Under the pieces are notes generated by a model, which was not told the DNA's origin, searched no databases, and saw only the letters and a program-made list of their open reading frames with translations. Below, piece after piece: positions 33,552 through 42,122 of a stretch of 64,000 nucleotides of DNA. Position 1 is the stretch's first letter. Every line of letters starts with the position of its first letter. The stretch covers positions 1,291,074 to 1,355,073 of the forward strand of contig NZ_QVEX01000001.1 of NCBI RefSeq assembly GCF_003434055.1, written 5' to 3'. Source of the stretch: Enterocloster aldenensis (GTDB taxonomy: Bacteria > Bacillota > Clostridia > Lachnospirales > Lachnospiraceae). The position numbers and the translations under genes were made by a program.

Positions 33552-36164
33552 ATGAATCAGAAAGCATTAAAAACGTTAGAATACGATAAGATAATCAACC
33601 AGTTAACTGAATATGCGGCGTCCCCGTTGGGCAAGGAACTGTGCCGCAGCCTTAACCCATCCTCCGACCTTGAGGAAATCCGCACATGGCAGGCCCAGAC
33701 CACGGATGCGGTGACAAGGGTCCGTTTCAAGGGCACTACGTCATTTTCCGGTGTAAGGGATATCGGGGATTCTTTAAAACGTCTGGAGATTGGAAGTTCA
33801 CTGGGCATCCATGAACTGCTTGCCATCAGTTCCAGCCTTACGGCCGCTGCCAGGGCCAAGGCCTATGGACGGCACGAACCCCAGGGGGATACAAGGACCG
33901 GGGCCGGCGGCCGGAACACCGCAGGCGGCAGTGGGGCCGGCGGCCGGAACACAGCAGGCGGCTGTGGAGCAGGCAGCCGGAACACCGCAGGCGGCAATCG
34001 GGACAGCGGCCGGGATATGGCATCTGCCAGGAACACAGCCGCCCGGATGAACGGCGCCAACATCCCGGACAGCGATGGCCCGGATGATGATTATGACTCC
34101 CTGGAGCCTTTGTTTGCCGGTCTTGAGCCCCTAACCCCGCTGAACAACGAGATTAAGCGCTGTATCCTCTCCGAAGATGAGATTGCAGATGATGCCAGCC
34201 CGGGATTGTCCCATGTACGGCGCTCCATGAAGGTGGCTGCGGACCGTATCCATACGCAGCTGAATTCCATTCTCAATTCTAACCGTTCCTATCTTCAGGA
34301 TGCGGTTATCACCATGAGGGACGGGCGTTACTGCCTTCCTGTCAAGTCAGAATACAAAAACCAGGTGTCCGGCATGGTCCACGACCAGTCCTCTACCGGT
34401 TCCACCCTGTTCATAGAACCCATGGCTATTGTAAAGCTGAACAATGAGATCCGCGAACTGGAGATACAGGAGCAGAAGGAAATTGAGGCTGTCCTTGCAT
34501 CCTTGAGCAACCAGGCCGCCCCTTACTGCGAAGAACTCCGGATGAACCAGGAACTGCTGGCACAGCTGGATTTCATCTTTGCAAAGGCCGGGCTGGCACG
34601 CCACTACAAGTGCAGCGCGCCTGTGTTCAATGACAGGGGATATATCCATATCAAGGACGGACGCCACCCCCTTTTAAACCCGCAGACAGCGGTCCCCATC
34701 AATATATGGCTGGGCAGGGACTTCGATCTGCTGATTGTGACAGGCCCCAATACGGGCGGCAAGACCGTTTCCCTGAAAACAGTTGGGCTCTTCACCCTCA
34801 TGGGCCAGTCAGGTCTTCACATCCCGGCCTGGGAAGGATCGGAACTGGCGGTATTTGATGAGGTATTTGCTGATATTGGAGATGAACAGAGCATTGAGCA
34901 GAGCCTCAGCACATTCTCCGCCCATATGACCAACACGGTCCGTATTTTAAATGAAGCTGATTCCCACTCCCTCTGCCTGTTTGATGAACTGGGAGCCGGG
35001 ACAGATCCCACGGAAGGCGCGGCCCTGGCCATCGCCATCCTCACCTTCCTCCACAACATGAAGTGCCGCACCATGGCTACCACCCACTACAGCGAACTGA
35101 AGGTATTTGCGCTTACCACGCCCGGCGTGGAGAATGCCTGCTGTGAATTTAACGTGGAGACCCTGCAGCCCACTTACCGGCTGCTCATCGGCGTTCCCGG
35201 CAAAAGCAACGCCTTTGCTATTTCCAAGAAGCTGGGGCTTCCTGACTATATCATCGATGAAGCCAAAAACCATCTGGAAGCCAAGGACGTATCCTTTGAG
35301 GACCTGCTGGCCAGTCTGGAATCAAGCCGTCTCACCATTGAGAAGGAACAGGCTGAAATCAACGCCTATAAAGATGAGGTTGCCAAGCTTAAATCCAGGC
35401 TTACCCAAAAGGAAGAGCGGCTGGATGAGCGCAAGGACAAGGTCATCCGCAACGCCGCCGAGGAGGCCCAGCGGATTCTCAGGGAAGCCAAGGAGACAGC
35501 GGACCAGACCATCAAGCAGATTAACAAACTGGCGGCAGGGGCAGGCCTTAACAAGGAACTGGAAGAACAGCGCTCCAGGCTGCGTGACCAGCTTAAAAAA
35601 GCGGACGATAAACTGGCGGTAAAGGCCAAGGGCCCAAGCCAGCCCATCTCGCCAAAGAAGTTAAAAATCGGCGATGGCGTGAAAGTGCTGTCCATGAACT
35701 TAAAGGGCACGGTCAGCACCCTGCCCAATGCAAAGGGCGACCTCTACGTCCAGATGGGTATCCTCCGCTCCCTGGTGAACATCAAGGACCTGGAGCTTCT
35801 GGATGAAAAAGAGATAAGCGCCACCCTGGGCGACGGTTCCTCCATCAGCTACGGAGGCAAGGCTCCTGCCAAGGGCAAGGGCAGCGGCAGCAGCCAGATA
35901 AAGGTATCCAAATCCTCCACCATCTCAACCGAAGTGAACCTGATCGGTATGACCGTGGATGAGGCTCTTCCTGTGATGGAGAAGTATCTGGACGACGCAT
36001 ATCTGGCCCATCTGCCAAGCGTGCGGGTGGTTCACGGACGGGGTACCGGGGCCCTTAAAAACGCGGTGCACAAACGTCTGCGCCAGCTTAAATATGTAAA
36101 GGAATTCCGTCTGGGCCAGTTTGGCGAAGGCGATTCAGGTGTGACCGTTGTCACGTTCAAATAA
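33552..36164 (+). CDS. mutS2: endonuclease MutS2 with in-frame glycine-rich repeat insertion
   Basis: An 870-residue MutS2: the N-terminal core/clamp region, a Walker A GPNTGGKTVSLKT near residue 398, signature FDEVFADIGDEQSIEQSLS, LFDELGAGTDPTEGAAL, a long coiled-coil, and a C-terminal Smr nuclease domain (VVHGRGTGALKNAVHKRL). MutS2 suppresses recombination between DNA repeats and rescues colliding ribosomes in Bacillus. About residues 107-180 carry an insertion of AGGRNTAGGSG-type units absent from ordinary MutS2, between the first helical part and the core. The ATG at 33552 has AGGTG eight bases upstream; a GTG at 33543 is possible. The gene is divergent from the HtrA-like gene. Confidence 0.95.
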   Translation: MNQKALKTLEYDKIINQLTEYAASPLGKELCRSLNPSSDLEEIRTWQAQTTDAVTRVRFKGTTSFSGVRDIGDSLKRLEIGSSLGIHELLAISSSLTAAARAKAYGRHEPQGDTRTGAGGRNTAGGSGAGGRNTAGGCGAGSRNTAGGNRDSGRDMASARNTAARMNGANIPDSDGPDDDYDSLEPLFAGLEPLTPLNNEIKRCILSEDEIADDASPGLSHVRRSMKVAADRIHTQLNSILNSNRSYLQDAVITMRDGRYCLPVKSEYKNQVSGMVHDQSSTGSTLFIEPMAIVKLNNEIRELEIQEQKEIEAVLASLSNQAAPYCEELRMNQELLAQLDFIFAKAGLARHYKCSAPVFNDRGYIHIKDGRHPLLNPQTAVPINIWLGRDFDLLIVTGPNTGGKTVSLKTVGLFTLMGQSGLHIPAWEGSELAVFDEVFADIGDEQSIEQSLSTFSAHMTNTVRILNEADSHSLCLFDELGAGTDPTEGAALAIAILTFLHNMKCRTMATTHYSELKVFALTTPGVENACCEFNVETLQPTYRLLIGVPGKSNAFAISKKLGLPDYIIDEAKNHLEAKDVSFEDLLASLESSRLTIEKEQAEINAYKDEVAKLKSRLTQKEERLDERKDKVIRNAAEEAQRILREAKETADQTIKQINKLAAGAGLNKELEEQRSRLRDQLKKADDKLAVKAKGPSQPISPKKLKIGDGVKVLSMNLKGTVSTLPNAKGDLYVQMGILRSLVNIKDLELLDEKEISATLGDGSSISYGGKAPAKGKGSGSSQIKVSKSSTISTEVNLIGMTVDEALPVMEKYLDDAYLAHLPSVRVVHGRGTGALKNAVHKRLRQLKYVKEFRLGQFGEGDSGVTVVTFK
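33900..33998. repeat. 33-bp in-frame tandem repeat within mutS2
   Basis: Three contiguous units of 33 bp, each coding G-A-G-G/S-R-N-T-A-G-G-x, followed by a fourth partial, decayed unit. The G+C is very high. As the unit is a multiple of three, expansion or loss would leave MutS2 in frame. Confidence 0.9.
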
Positions 36165-36211
36165 TTACGGCCCGCACATACAACCAACAACAGCTATAGG
36201 AGGAATGGAAC

Positions 36212-36919
36212 ATGGCAGAGAAGCAGAGAATCCTGATTGTGGATGATGATGCAAATATTGCAGAATTAATCTCCCTCTACCTGATGAAAGAGTGTTATGA
36301 AACAATGATTGTAGGAGACGGCGAGGAAGCACTCAGGGTATTCCCTGAGTTCAAGCCCAACCTGGTTCTCCTGGACCTGATGCTGCCCGGCATGGATGGA
36401 TATCAGGTCTGCCGGGAACTGCGCTCCGGCTCCCAGGTACCCGTCATCATGCTTTCAGCCAAGGGCGAGATTTTCGATAAGGTCCTTGGCCTGGAACTGG
36501 GCGCTGACGACTATATGATCAAGCCCTTTGATTCCAAGGAGCTGGTGGCCCGCGTAAAGGCAGTGCTGCGCCGCTATCAGGCAGTTCCCGCACCGGCGCC
36601 CTCCAGCACACAGCAGGGCGAATACGTGGAGTATCCTGATTTAATCGTAAACCTGACCAATTATTCAGTCATTTACAATGGCCACTCCGTGGAAATGCCG
36701 CCAAAGGAGCTGGAGCTCCTCTATTTCCTGGCGTCATCCCCCAACCAGGTATTTACCAGGGAACAGCTTCTGGACCATATCTGGGGCTATGAGTACATTG
36801 GCGATACACGCACCGTGGACGTACATATCAAACGTCTCCGTGAAAAAATCAAGGACCACACCAATTGGGCCATCACCACAGTGTGGGGGATTGGCTACAA
36901 ATTTGAAGTAAAGAGGTAA
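36212..36919 (+). CDS. OmpR-family two-component response regulator
   Basis: A 235-residue regulator with a receiver domain (ILIVDDDANIAEL, phospho-acceptor Asp55 in LLDLMLPGMDGY, MLSAKGE, DDYMIKPF with the conserved lysine) and a winged-helix output domain (PPKELELLYFLASSPNQVFTREQLLDHIWG, DTRTVDVHIKRLREKI) typical of OmpR/PhoB. AGGAGG precedes the ATG. The kinase gene starts one base after its stop, so the two form a standard two-component pair. The signal and targets are unknown; the cell-wall-binding protein gene downstream may be a target. Confidence 0.94.
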   Translation: MAEKQRILIVDDDANIAELISLYLMKECYETMIVGDGEEALRVFPEFKPNLVLLDLMLPGMDGYQVCRELRSGSQVPVIMLSAKGEIFDKVLGLELGADDYMIKPFDSKELVARVKAVLRRYQAVPAPAPSSTQQGEYVEYPDLIVNLTNYSVIYNGHSVEMPPKELELLYFLASSPNQVFTREQLLDHIWGYEYIGDTRTVDVHIKRLREKIKDHTNWAITTVWGIGYKFEVKR

Positions 36920-36920
36920 G

Positions 36921-38330
36921 ATGATGACCCGTTCCTTATATTCCAAATTCATACTGGGATACCTGATATTTGGACTTCTGGGTTTCATCACCATTGCCAC
37001 GTTTTCTTCGAAAATGACCCGTGACTATCTGGTCAGATACCAGGCGGATGCCATGTACGATGAAGCCAATATCATAGCATCCTCCTGCAGCACCATGTAC
37101 CAGGGTAAACGCATGGATTCCGAGGAGGTCACCTCCCAGATACGCGCCCTTTCCAAGTATCTGAAAGCTGAGATATGGGTGGTCAACCGTCAGGGCACCA
37201 TTGTCATGGACAGCCAGGGCGGCTTAAGGGTCCAGACAGACATCAGCAATTTCGACCCTGCGGCCATGGGGAACCGTTCCTATACCACAGGCAGGTTTTA
37301 CGGACTGTTTAATGAAAATGTCCTCAGCGTTTCCGCACCCATTACCGGGAATTACAATACCTACGGTTATGTTCTGATCCATCTTCCATTGAGCCAGATT
37401 ACCCAGTCCCAGAATGATATCCTGAACATACTTTATATCACGTCCGCCATTGTGTTTGCCCTCTCGCTGATCATCCTTCTGGTATTTACCCAGACCGTTT
37501 ACCTGCCCCTGCGCAAAATCACCGTTGGCGCCAACGAATACGCGGCAGGCAACCTGGAATACAGGATTAATGTAAAAACCCATGACGAGGTGGGTTATCT
37601 GGCCGATACGCTGAACTATATGTCGGACGAACTGAATAAGATGGAGGAGTACCAGAAAAACTTCATTGCCAATGTATCCCATGATTTCCGGTCGCCCCTG
37701 ACCTCCATCAAAGGCTATCTGGAAGCCATCCTGGACGGAACCATACCTGAGGATATGTACGAAAAGTACCTGTCCAGGGTCATTTCCGAGACAAAGCGGC
37801 TCCACAAGCTGACGGAAAGCATGCTCACCCTCAACTCCCTGGACGCCAAGGGATACCTGTCCAGGACGAATTTTGATATCAACCGGGTCATCAAGGATAC
37901 GGTTGCTTCCTTTGAAGGCACATGTGATGCCAAGAACATCAGCTTTGACCTGACGTTCTCTGACAGCATCCAGATGGTTTACGCAGACCTTGGCAAGATC
38001 CAGCAGGTCCTGTACAACCTGATTGACAATGCCATCAAGTTCAGCCACCACAACTCCACCATCTATATCCAGGCATCGGGACGGTATGAGAAAATATTTG
38101 TCTCGGTCAAGGACACGGGAATCGGAATCCCCAAAGACAGCCAGAAAAAAATCTGGGAACGTTTTTATAAGACAGACCTTTCCAGGGGCAAGGATAAGAA
38201 GGGCACAGGACTTGGACTTTCCATTGTAAAGGAAATCATCCAGTCCCATGGAGAGAATATTGATGTGGTCAGTACGGAAGGCGTTGGGACCGAATTCATC
38301 TTCTCCCTTCCCCGTTCCACAAACCTTTAA
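36921..38330 (+). CDS. sensor histidine kinase, partner of the OmpR regulator
   Basis: A 469-residue membrane kinase. It has one membrane helix at about 11-28, an extracellular sensor region to about 165, a second helix (LYITSAIVFALSLIILLVF, 171-189), a HAMP segment, a HisKA domain (NVSHDFRSPLTS, phospho-His254), and a HATPase domain (N box LYNLIDNAIKFS, G boxes DTGIGIP and GTGLGLSIV). Everything expected of a class I kinase is present. The extracellular part has no recognised domain. Its start overlaps the regulator stop region closely, so they are translated together. Confidence 0.93.
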   Translation: MMTRSLYSKFILGYLIFGLLGFITIATFSSKMTRDYLVRYQADAMYDEANIIASSCSTMYQGKRMDSEEVTSQIRALSKYLKAEIWVVNRQGTIVMDSQGGLRVQTDISNFDPAAMGNRSYTTGRFYGLFNENVLSVSAPITGNYNTYGYVLIHLPLSQITQSQNDILNILYITSAIVFALSLIILLVFTQTVYLPLRKITVGANEYAAGNLEYRINVKTHDEVGYLADTLNYMSDELNKMEEYQKNFIANVSHDFRSPLTSIKGYLEAILDGTIPEDMYEKYLSRVISETKRLHKLTESMLTLNSLDAKGYLSRTNFDINRVIKDTVASFEGTCDAKNISFDLTFSDSIQMVYADLGKIQQVLYNLIDNAIKFSHHNSTIYIQASGRYEKIFVSVKDTGIGIPKDSQKKIWERFYKTDLSRGKDKKGTGLGLSIVKEIIQSHGENIDVVSTEGVGTEFIFSLPRSTNL

Positions 38331-38409
38331 AATATTGTAAGACATTTCCTTCCGGATCGTGATATAGTTATAATTAGGAATATGTATCAGGAATAGGAGA
38401 CATTCATCG

Positions 38410-38488
38410 AGTTAAGAAGCATTGAATTTAAAAAGCATTGAATTTAAGAAGCATTGAGTTAAAAAGCATTGAGTCAAAAGGAATCGAA
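38410..38488. repeat. 15-16 bp tandem repeat upstream of the cell-wall-binding protein gene
   Basis: Five AT-rich units like AGTTAAGAAGCATTGA and ATTTAAAAAGCATTGA lie between the kinase gene and the choline-binding-type gene. They end about 20 bases before its start codon, so they would be in the 5' leader of that mRNA or in its promoter. Confidence 0.8.
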
Positions 38489-38510
38489 TAAAAAGAAAGG
38501 ACAGGAAGAT

Positions 38511-39551
38511 ATGATTACATGGAAAAAAGCAGCCGGCGCGCTTCTGATTGCATCCCTGCTTTCCTCATCAATGGCACCAATGGCCATGGCGGCAAGCAAA
38601 ACAAAGGTGGGCAAGATCAGCCTCACCATTGACTCCGATATACGGACCGGACGGGAGGGAGGGGACGTGGAGGTGACTCCCACCGGCGATAATACGGACC
38701 GTTACTATGTAGACTCCTGGGAAGTGACCAATGATAACGGCGATACCTGGACCAGGTCCAATCCGCCTGAGATTGATATTGTCCTTGGGGTAGAGGATGA
38801 AGAGGAATATTATTTTTCAAGCACTTCGTCCAGCAGCTTCAAGCTGACTCTTGGTTCCTCCAGCAAGTACCGTTTTGATAAGATTAAAATCGTGGATGCA
38901 AAGCGCAAGGACAGCAACGCCACCCTTATCCTGACCATCCAGCTTATATTTGATAAGGACGCTGATATAAGTTCCGCAACAGCCCCTGCCGGCCTTAGCT
39001 GGGATGACGCCCGCAACGGTATGGGGTCATGGAATCCGGTTTCATCCTCCAAGTACTATCAGGTACAGCTGATGAAGGACGGCTCAGACACAGGGGATAT
39101 GAAAGATATCTATGATACTTCCTATAACTTTGCGGACCAGATTACATCCCCCGGAACCTACCGCTTCAAGGTGCGCTCCGTCAAATCCAGCAACAGTGCC
39201 AAGAGCAGCTGGTCCACATCCAATGCCTGGGCTGTCAATGAAGCTGACATCACCGCCATGGGCAATACCCCTCAGGCCTCTGCGCCTGACGGCGGCAGCT
39301 GGCAGCAGGCGGCCGACGGCATCAGATGGTGGTGGCGCAATCCGGATGGTTCCTGCCCCATCTCAGCCTGGAAGGATATCAATGGCCAGTGGTACTACTT
39401 TGATGCCGAGGGCTATATGGCAACTGGATGGATTGAGCTTGACGGCAAGTCCTATTACCTTGACCCTGCAACCGGCGCCATGTACGCCAATACGCGGACA
39501 CCGGATAACTGCTGGGTGGATGCATCCGGAGCATGGGTGCCCGGAGCATGA
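38511..39551 (+). CDS. secreted cell-wall-binding repeat protein
   Basis: A 346-residue secreted protein. It has a signal peptide (MITWKKAAGALLIASLL, cleavage near AMAASK), a first domain of unknown fold, a fibronectin-like segment (YYQVQLMKDGSDTGD, GTYRFKVRSVKSS) and C-terminal choline-binding-type repeats with aromatic and glycine residues (WKDINGQWYYFDAEGYMATGWIELDGKSYYLDPATGAM). These repeats bind cell-wall teichoic acid or polysaccharide. The ATG at 38511 is used, with AGGAAGAT upstream; a TTG frame start at 38469 lies in the tandem repeat. The gene stands alone after the two-component pair. Confidence 0.87.
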   Translation: MITWKKAAGALLIASLLSSSMAPMAMAASKTKVGKISLTIDSDIRTGREGGDVEVTPTGDNTDRYYVDSWEVTNDNGDTWTRSNPPEIDIVLGVEDEEEYYFSSTSSSSFKLTLGSSSKYRFDKIKIVDAKRKDSNATLILTIQLIFDKDADISSATAPAGLSWDDARNGMGSWNPVSSSKYYQVQLMKDGSDTGDMKDIYDTSYNFADQITSPGTYRFKVRSVKSSNSAKSSWSTSNAWAVNEADITAMGNTPQASAPDGGSWQQAADGIRWWWRNPDGSCPISAWKDINGQWYYFDAEGYMATGWIELDGKSYYLDPATGAMYANTRTPDNCWVDASGAWVPGA

Positions 39552-39622
39552 TTCATAGGATTGACATAATTCATAGGTCTGGCATGATCCATAGGATTGG
39601 CATGATTGATTCATAGATCTGG
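39547..39622. repeat. 18-bp tandem repeat at the end of the wall-binding gene
   Basis: Units of about 18 bp (CATGATTCATAGGATTGA, CATAATTCATAGGTCTGG, CATGATCCATAGGATTGG and a 22-bp fourth) start within the stop codon area of the wall-binding gene and run into the following terminator region. Confidence 0.75.
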
Positions 39623-39653
39623 CACGCAATATATGATATTCATATAATTACCA

Positions 39654-39708
39654 AAAAGCTCTGTCATCAACTGGTATTTACTGATTACCAGCCAATGGCA
39701 GAGCTTTT
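39654..39708. terminator. bidirectional intrinsic terminator
   Basis: AAAAGCTCTG (39654-39663) pairs with CAGAGCTTTT (39699-39708), with an inner CTGGTA...TACCAG hairpin. A-rich and T-rich flanks allow function in both directions. It separates the convergent wall-binding gene on + from the glucokinase gene on -. Confidence 0.85.
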
Positions 39709-39756
39709 ATAATTACTTTTTTGAATCAGCCCCCCCTGAAAGGGGCATCCATCTCA

Positions 39757-40701
39757 CTACAGCAGCAGCCTTGCCGCGCCATAAATCCCGGCATCATTGC
39801 CCAGGGTTGCCAGGCCCAGCTTACCTTTATACTTGGAAATAGGGGTGAAGTGGTCATAGTGCTTCTGTACAACGTCTATCAGGAACTGCCCTGCCTTGGA
39901 AACGCCGCCGCCAATCACAAATATCTCCGGATCCACAGTCATCACCACCATGGACAGGGCCAGACCCAGGTAGCGGCCCACTACGTCCATTACCTCCAGA
40001 GCCAGCTCATCCCCGTCCTTGGCAGCGTCCAGCACATTCTTTGCTGTCACTGACTCGCCGTATTTCCTCAGGGCAGACGGCTTATCACCGGCAGCCATTT
40101 TCCGCCTGGCCTCCCTGGCAATACCGGTAGCGGAACAGATCTGCTCCACGCATCCCACGCCGCCGCAGTTGCAGTGCTCCCACTCCTCGTCACGTACGTG
40201 GATATGGCCAATCTCACCGCCAAGCCCATGCCTTCCGGCAATGATTTTCTCATTAAGGATTACGCCGCCGCCAACGCCGGTTCCAAGGGTCACCATTACC
40301 AGGTCTTTATATCCCTTGCCTCCGCCCTGCCACATCTCTCCAAGGGCAGCCACATTGGCGTCATTGCCGCTCTTAACAGGAATCCCGTCTAACAGACGGC
40401 TTAGTTCCTCCTGGGGATTCAGGTTATGCCATCCCAGGTTGACGCATACCTCCACGTATCCGCCTGGAAGCACCGGTCCCGGTACGCCTAAGCCCACGCC
40501 TGCCAGGTCCTTTTTGAGGTCAATGCCCTTTGCCGCCATCTTTTCCCTGATGGAGTCTGCCACGTCAGGCAGGATATGGCTTCCGCCATCTTCCTTGCGG
40601 GTTTTTACCTCCCACTTTTCAAGCAGTTCTCCGGTCACTTCAAACAGCCCGATCTTTACAGATGTGCCTCCAACGTCAACTCCGATACACTTCATCCCCA
40701 T
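39757..40701 (-). CDS. glcK: ROK-family glucokinase
   Basis: A 314-residue ROK-family kinase: CIGVDVGGTSVKIG (ATP-binding N-terminus), VGLGVPGPV, NDANVAALGEMW with the catalytic Asp, GTGVGGGVI, the zinc-type CXCGGVGCVEQ cysteines (CNCGGVGCVEQICS), and C-terminal PEIFVIGGGVS. This is the signature of Gram-positive glucokinases, which phosphorylate glucose after entry in a non-PTS way. The ATG at 40701 has GGAAG about nine bases upstream; the frame extends further. It is downstream of the DUF5711 gene on the minus strand by 34 bases, likely the same transcript. Confidence 0.9.
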   Translation of the reverse strand: MGMKCIGVDVGGTSVKIGLFEVTGELLEKWEVKTRKEDGGSHILPDVADSIREKMAAKGIDLKKDLAGVGLGVPGPVLPGGYVEVCVNLGWHNLNPQEELSRLLDGIPVKSGNDANVAALGEMWQGGGKGYKDLVMVTLGTGVGGGVILNEKIIAGRHGLGGEIGHIHVRDEEWEHCNCGGVGCVEQICSATGIAREARRKMAAGDKPSALRKYGESVTAKNVLDAAKDGDELALEVMDVVGRYLGLALSMVVMTVDPEIFVIGGGVSKAGQFLIDVVQKHYDHFTPISKYKGKLGLATLGNDAGIYGAARLLL

Positions 40702-40735
40702 GGTATATACTTCCTTTCCACTTATATTCATACTG

Positions 40736-42025
40736 CTATTGCAGCTTGATTTCCATCATCATCTGCGGTCCCATCACAAGAAGTGTCCCAGGGAACCTGC
40801 CTGCCGACACCTTGTTGACCGTAAAATCAAATGTCCCGTTATATTTCTCTGTTCCTGTCATATTAAATACCTTACAGGAACTATCATTATACAATAACAC
40901 CAGGCCTCCGTCTATATCAAATCCAGTGTACTGGTAATTAAATGTCCTCTCAAACACAAGGCCGCCTTCTTTGTCATAAATCTTCAGTCTGTACGGGTCC
41001 TGCCCTTCCACATTATCCGTCACAACTCCCATATGGTCTTCTGTATATGCGATGCTGCGGATTTCCTCTGTTATGGGAATCTGGGTCACGGACTCCGGCG
41101 AGGTTTCCACCCTGGTGGAGAAAAGCTGGATGCCCTTATTCGTAAATATGACGGCATGGCTTTCATCCAGGAACCTGACCCTTCCCGCCATGGCATCATC
41201 CAGATCCTGGGGGAAGAAAATCCCCACCACCCTCCTGGGGTCATTTTTTCCCAATCCGAAGTTGTAGAAAACAATCTTGCACTTGAGGATTCCCTGGTCC
41301 AGATACATATAGGAAGTGATTAACTGGGTACCGTTGGGGGACAGGCTTAAGTCCACCGGATATCCGTCCCCGGAAAGCAGGGACTTCACATTGATATCAA
41401 GGGAACTGCCGTCCTTTTTATAGAAGTAAATGTAGCTGGCCTTGGAGTCTTCCTGCAGGGCTGCCACCATGCCCTTGGCCGACACCGTCACACGCAGGAT
41501 CGGCAGGAGCGTGGTGGCCTTTCCCACCGGTCCGCTCTTATTACATATGTAAATGCTGTTGCCCTGCTGGTCCCCGATTGCAGCGTACTCGCCGTTAATG
41601 GATACCATAGGTGTCTTCATCTCATAGCTCTGTACCCAGACCACCTTTCCCTGTGCATCCAGATATGACGCCCCGTCCTTGGTATACTTAAGCACACCGT
41701 CACCAAAATCCATGTACCCACAGAAGCTTCCCTCTCCCTGGACAGCTGCTTCCTGGGCTTCACTTATCAGGTTCTTTTCCCATATGACCTGATAATCCGT
41801 AAACTGGTGATAACGGTCATACCTGAGCAGCACTAAGGCCACCACAGCCGCAAGAATAACCAGTACCAGAAATATGGTCAGCCGCTTCCTTACCACCCGT
41901 TTATGGGCTTTATGGACAATATCCCGGCTGTCTTCTTCCTCATGATACTGGTTATTCGAAGGGACAATCTGACGCTTCAGCTGCTTCTTTTTATTTTCAC
42001 GGCTCATTGAATTGGTACTGCCCAT
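40736..42025 (-). CDS. DUF5711-family membrane-anchored beta-propeller-like protein
   Basis: A 429-residue protein with a basic N-terminus, a single membrane helix (LTIFLVLVILAAVVALVLL, about 49-67) and a long external part made of repeated beta-strand blades (GEGSFCGYMDFGDGVLKYT, VVWVQSYEMKTPMVSING, NSIYICNKSG, YDKEGGLVFERTFNYQYTGFDIDGGLVLLYN), which fits a beta-propeller. This matches DUF5711, found in many Lachnospiraceae. The function is unknown. GGGAG precedes the ATG at 42025. Upstream stands the LysM protein gene and downstream the glucokinase gene, all on the minus strand. Confidence 0.75.
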   Translation of the reverse strand: MGSTNSMSRENKKKQLKRQIVPSNNQYHEEEDSRDIVHKAHKRVVRKRLTIFLVLVILAAVVALVLLRYDRYHQFTDYQVIWEKNLISEAQEAAVQGEGSFCGYMDFGDGVLKYTKDGASYLDAQGKVVWVQSYEMKTPMVSINGEYAAIGDQQGNSIYICNKSGPVGKATTLLPILRVTVSAKGMVAALQEDSKASYIYFYKKDGSSLDINVKSLLSGDGYPVDLSLSPNGTQLITSYMYLDQGILKCKIVFYNFGLGKNDPRRVVGIFFPQDLDDAMAGRVRFLDESHAVIFTNKGIQLFSTRVETSPESVTQIPITEEIRSIAYTEDHMGVVTDNVEGQDPYRLKIYDKEGGLVFERTFNYQYTGFDIDGGLVLLYNDSSCKVFNMTGTEKYNGTFDFTVNKVSAGRFPGTLLVMGPQMMMEIKLQ

Positions 42026-42122
42026 CTTACGTTCTCCCAACAATCCTCTTTTGCATCTATGCAATAGTATACAACAATTCTGGGTAAAACGCATTAATTT
42101 TTTCCGGAAGCCGGACTTTCTT

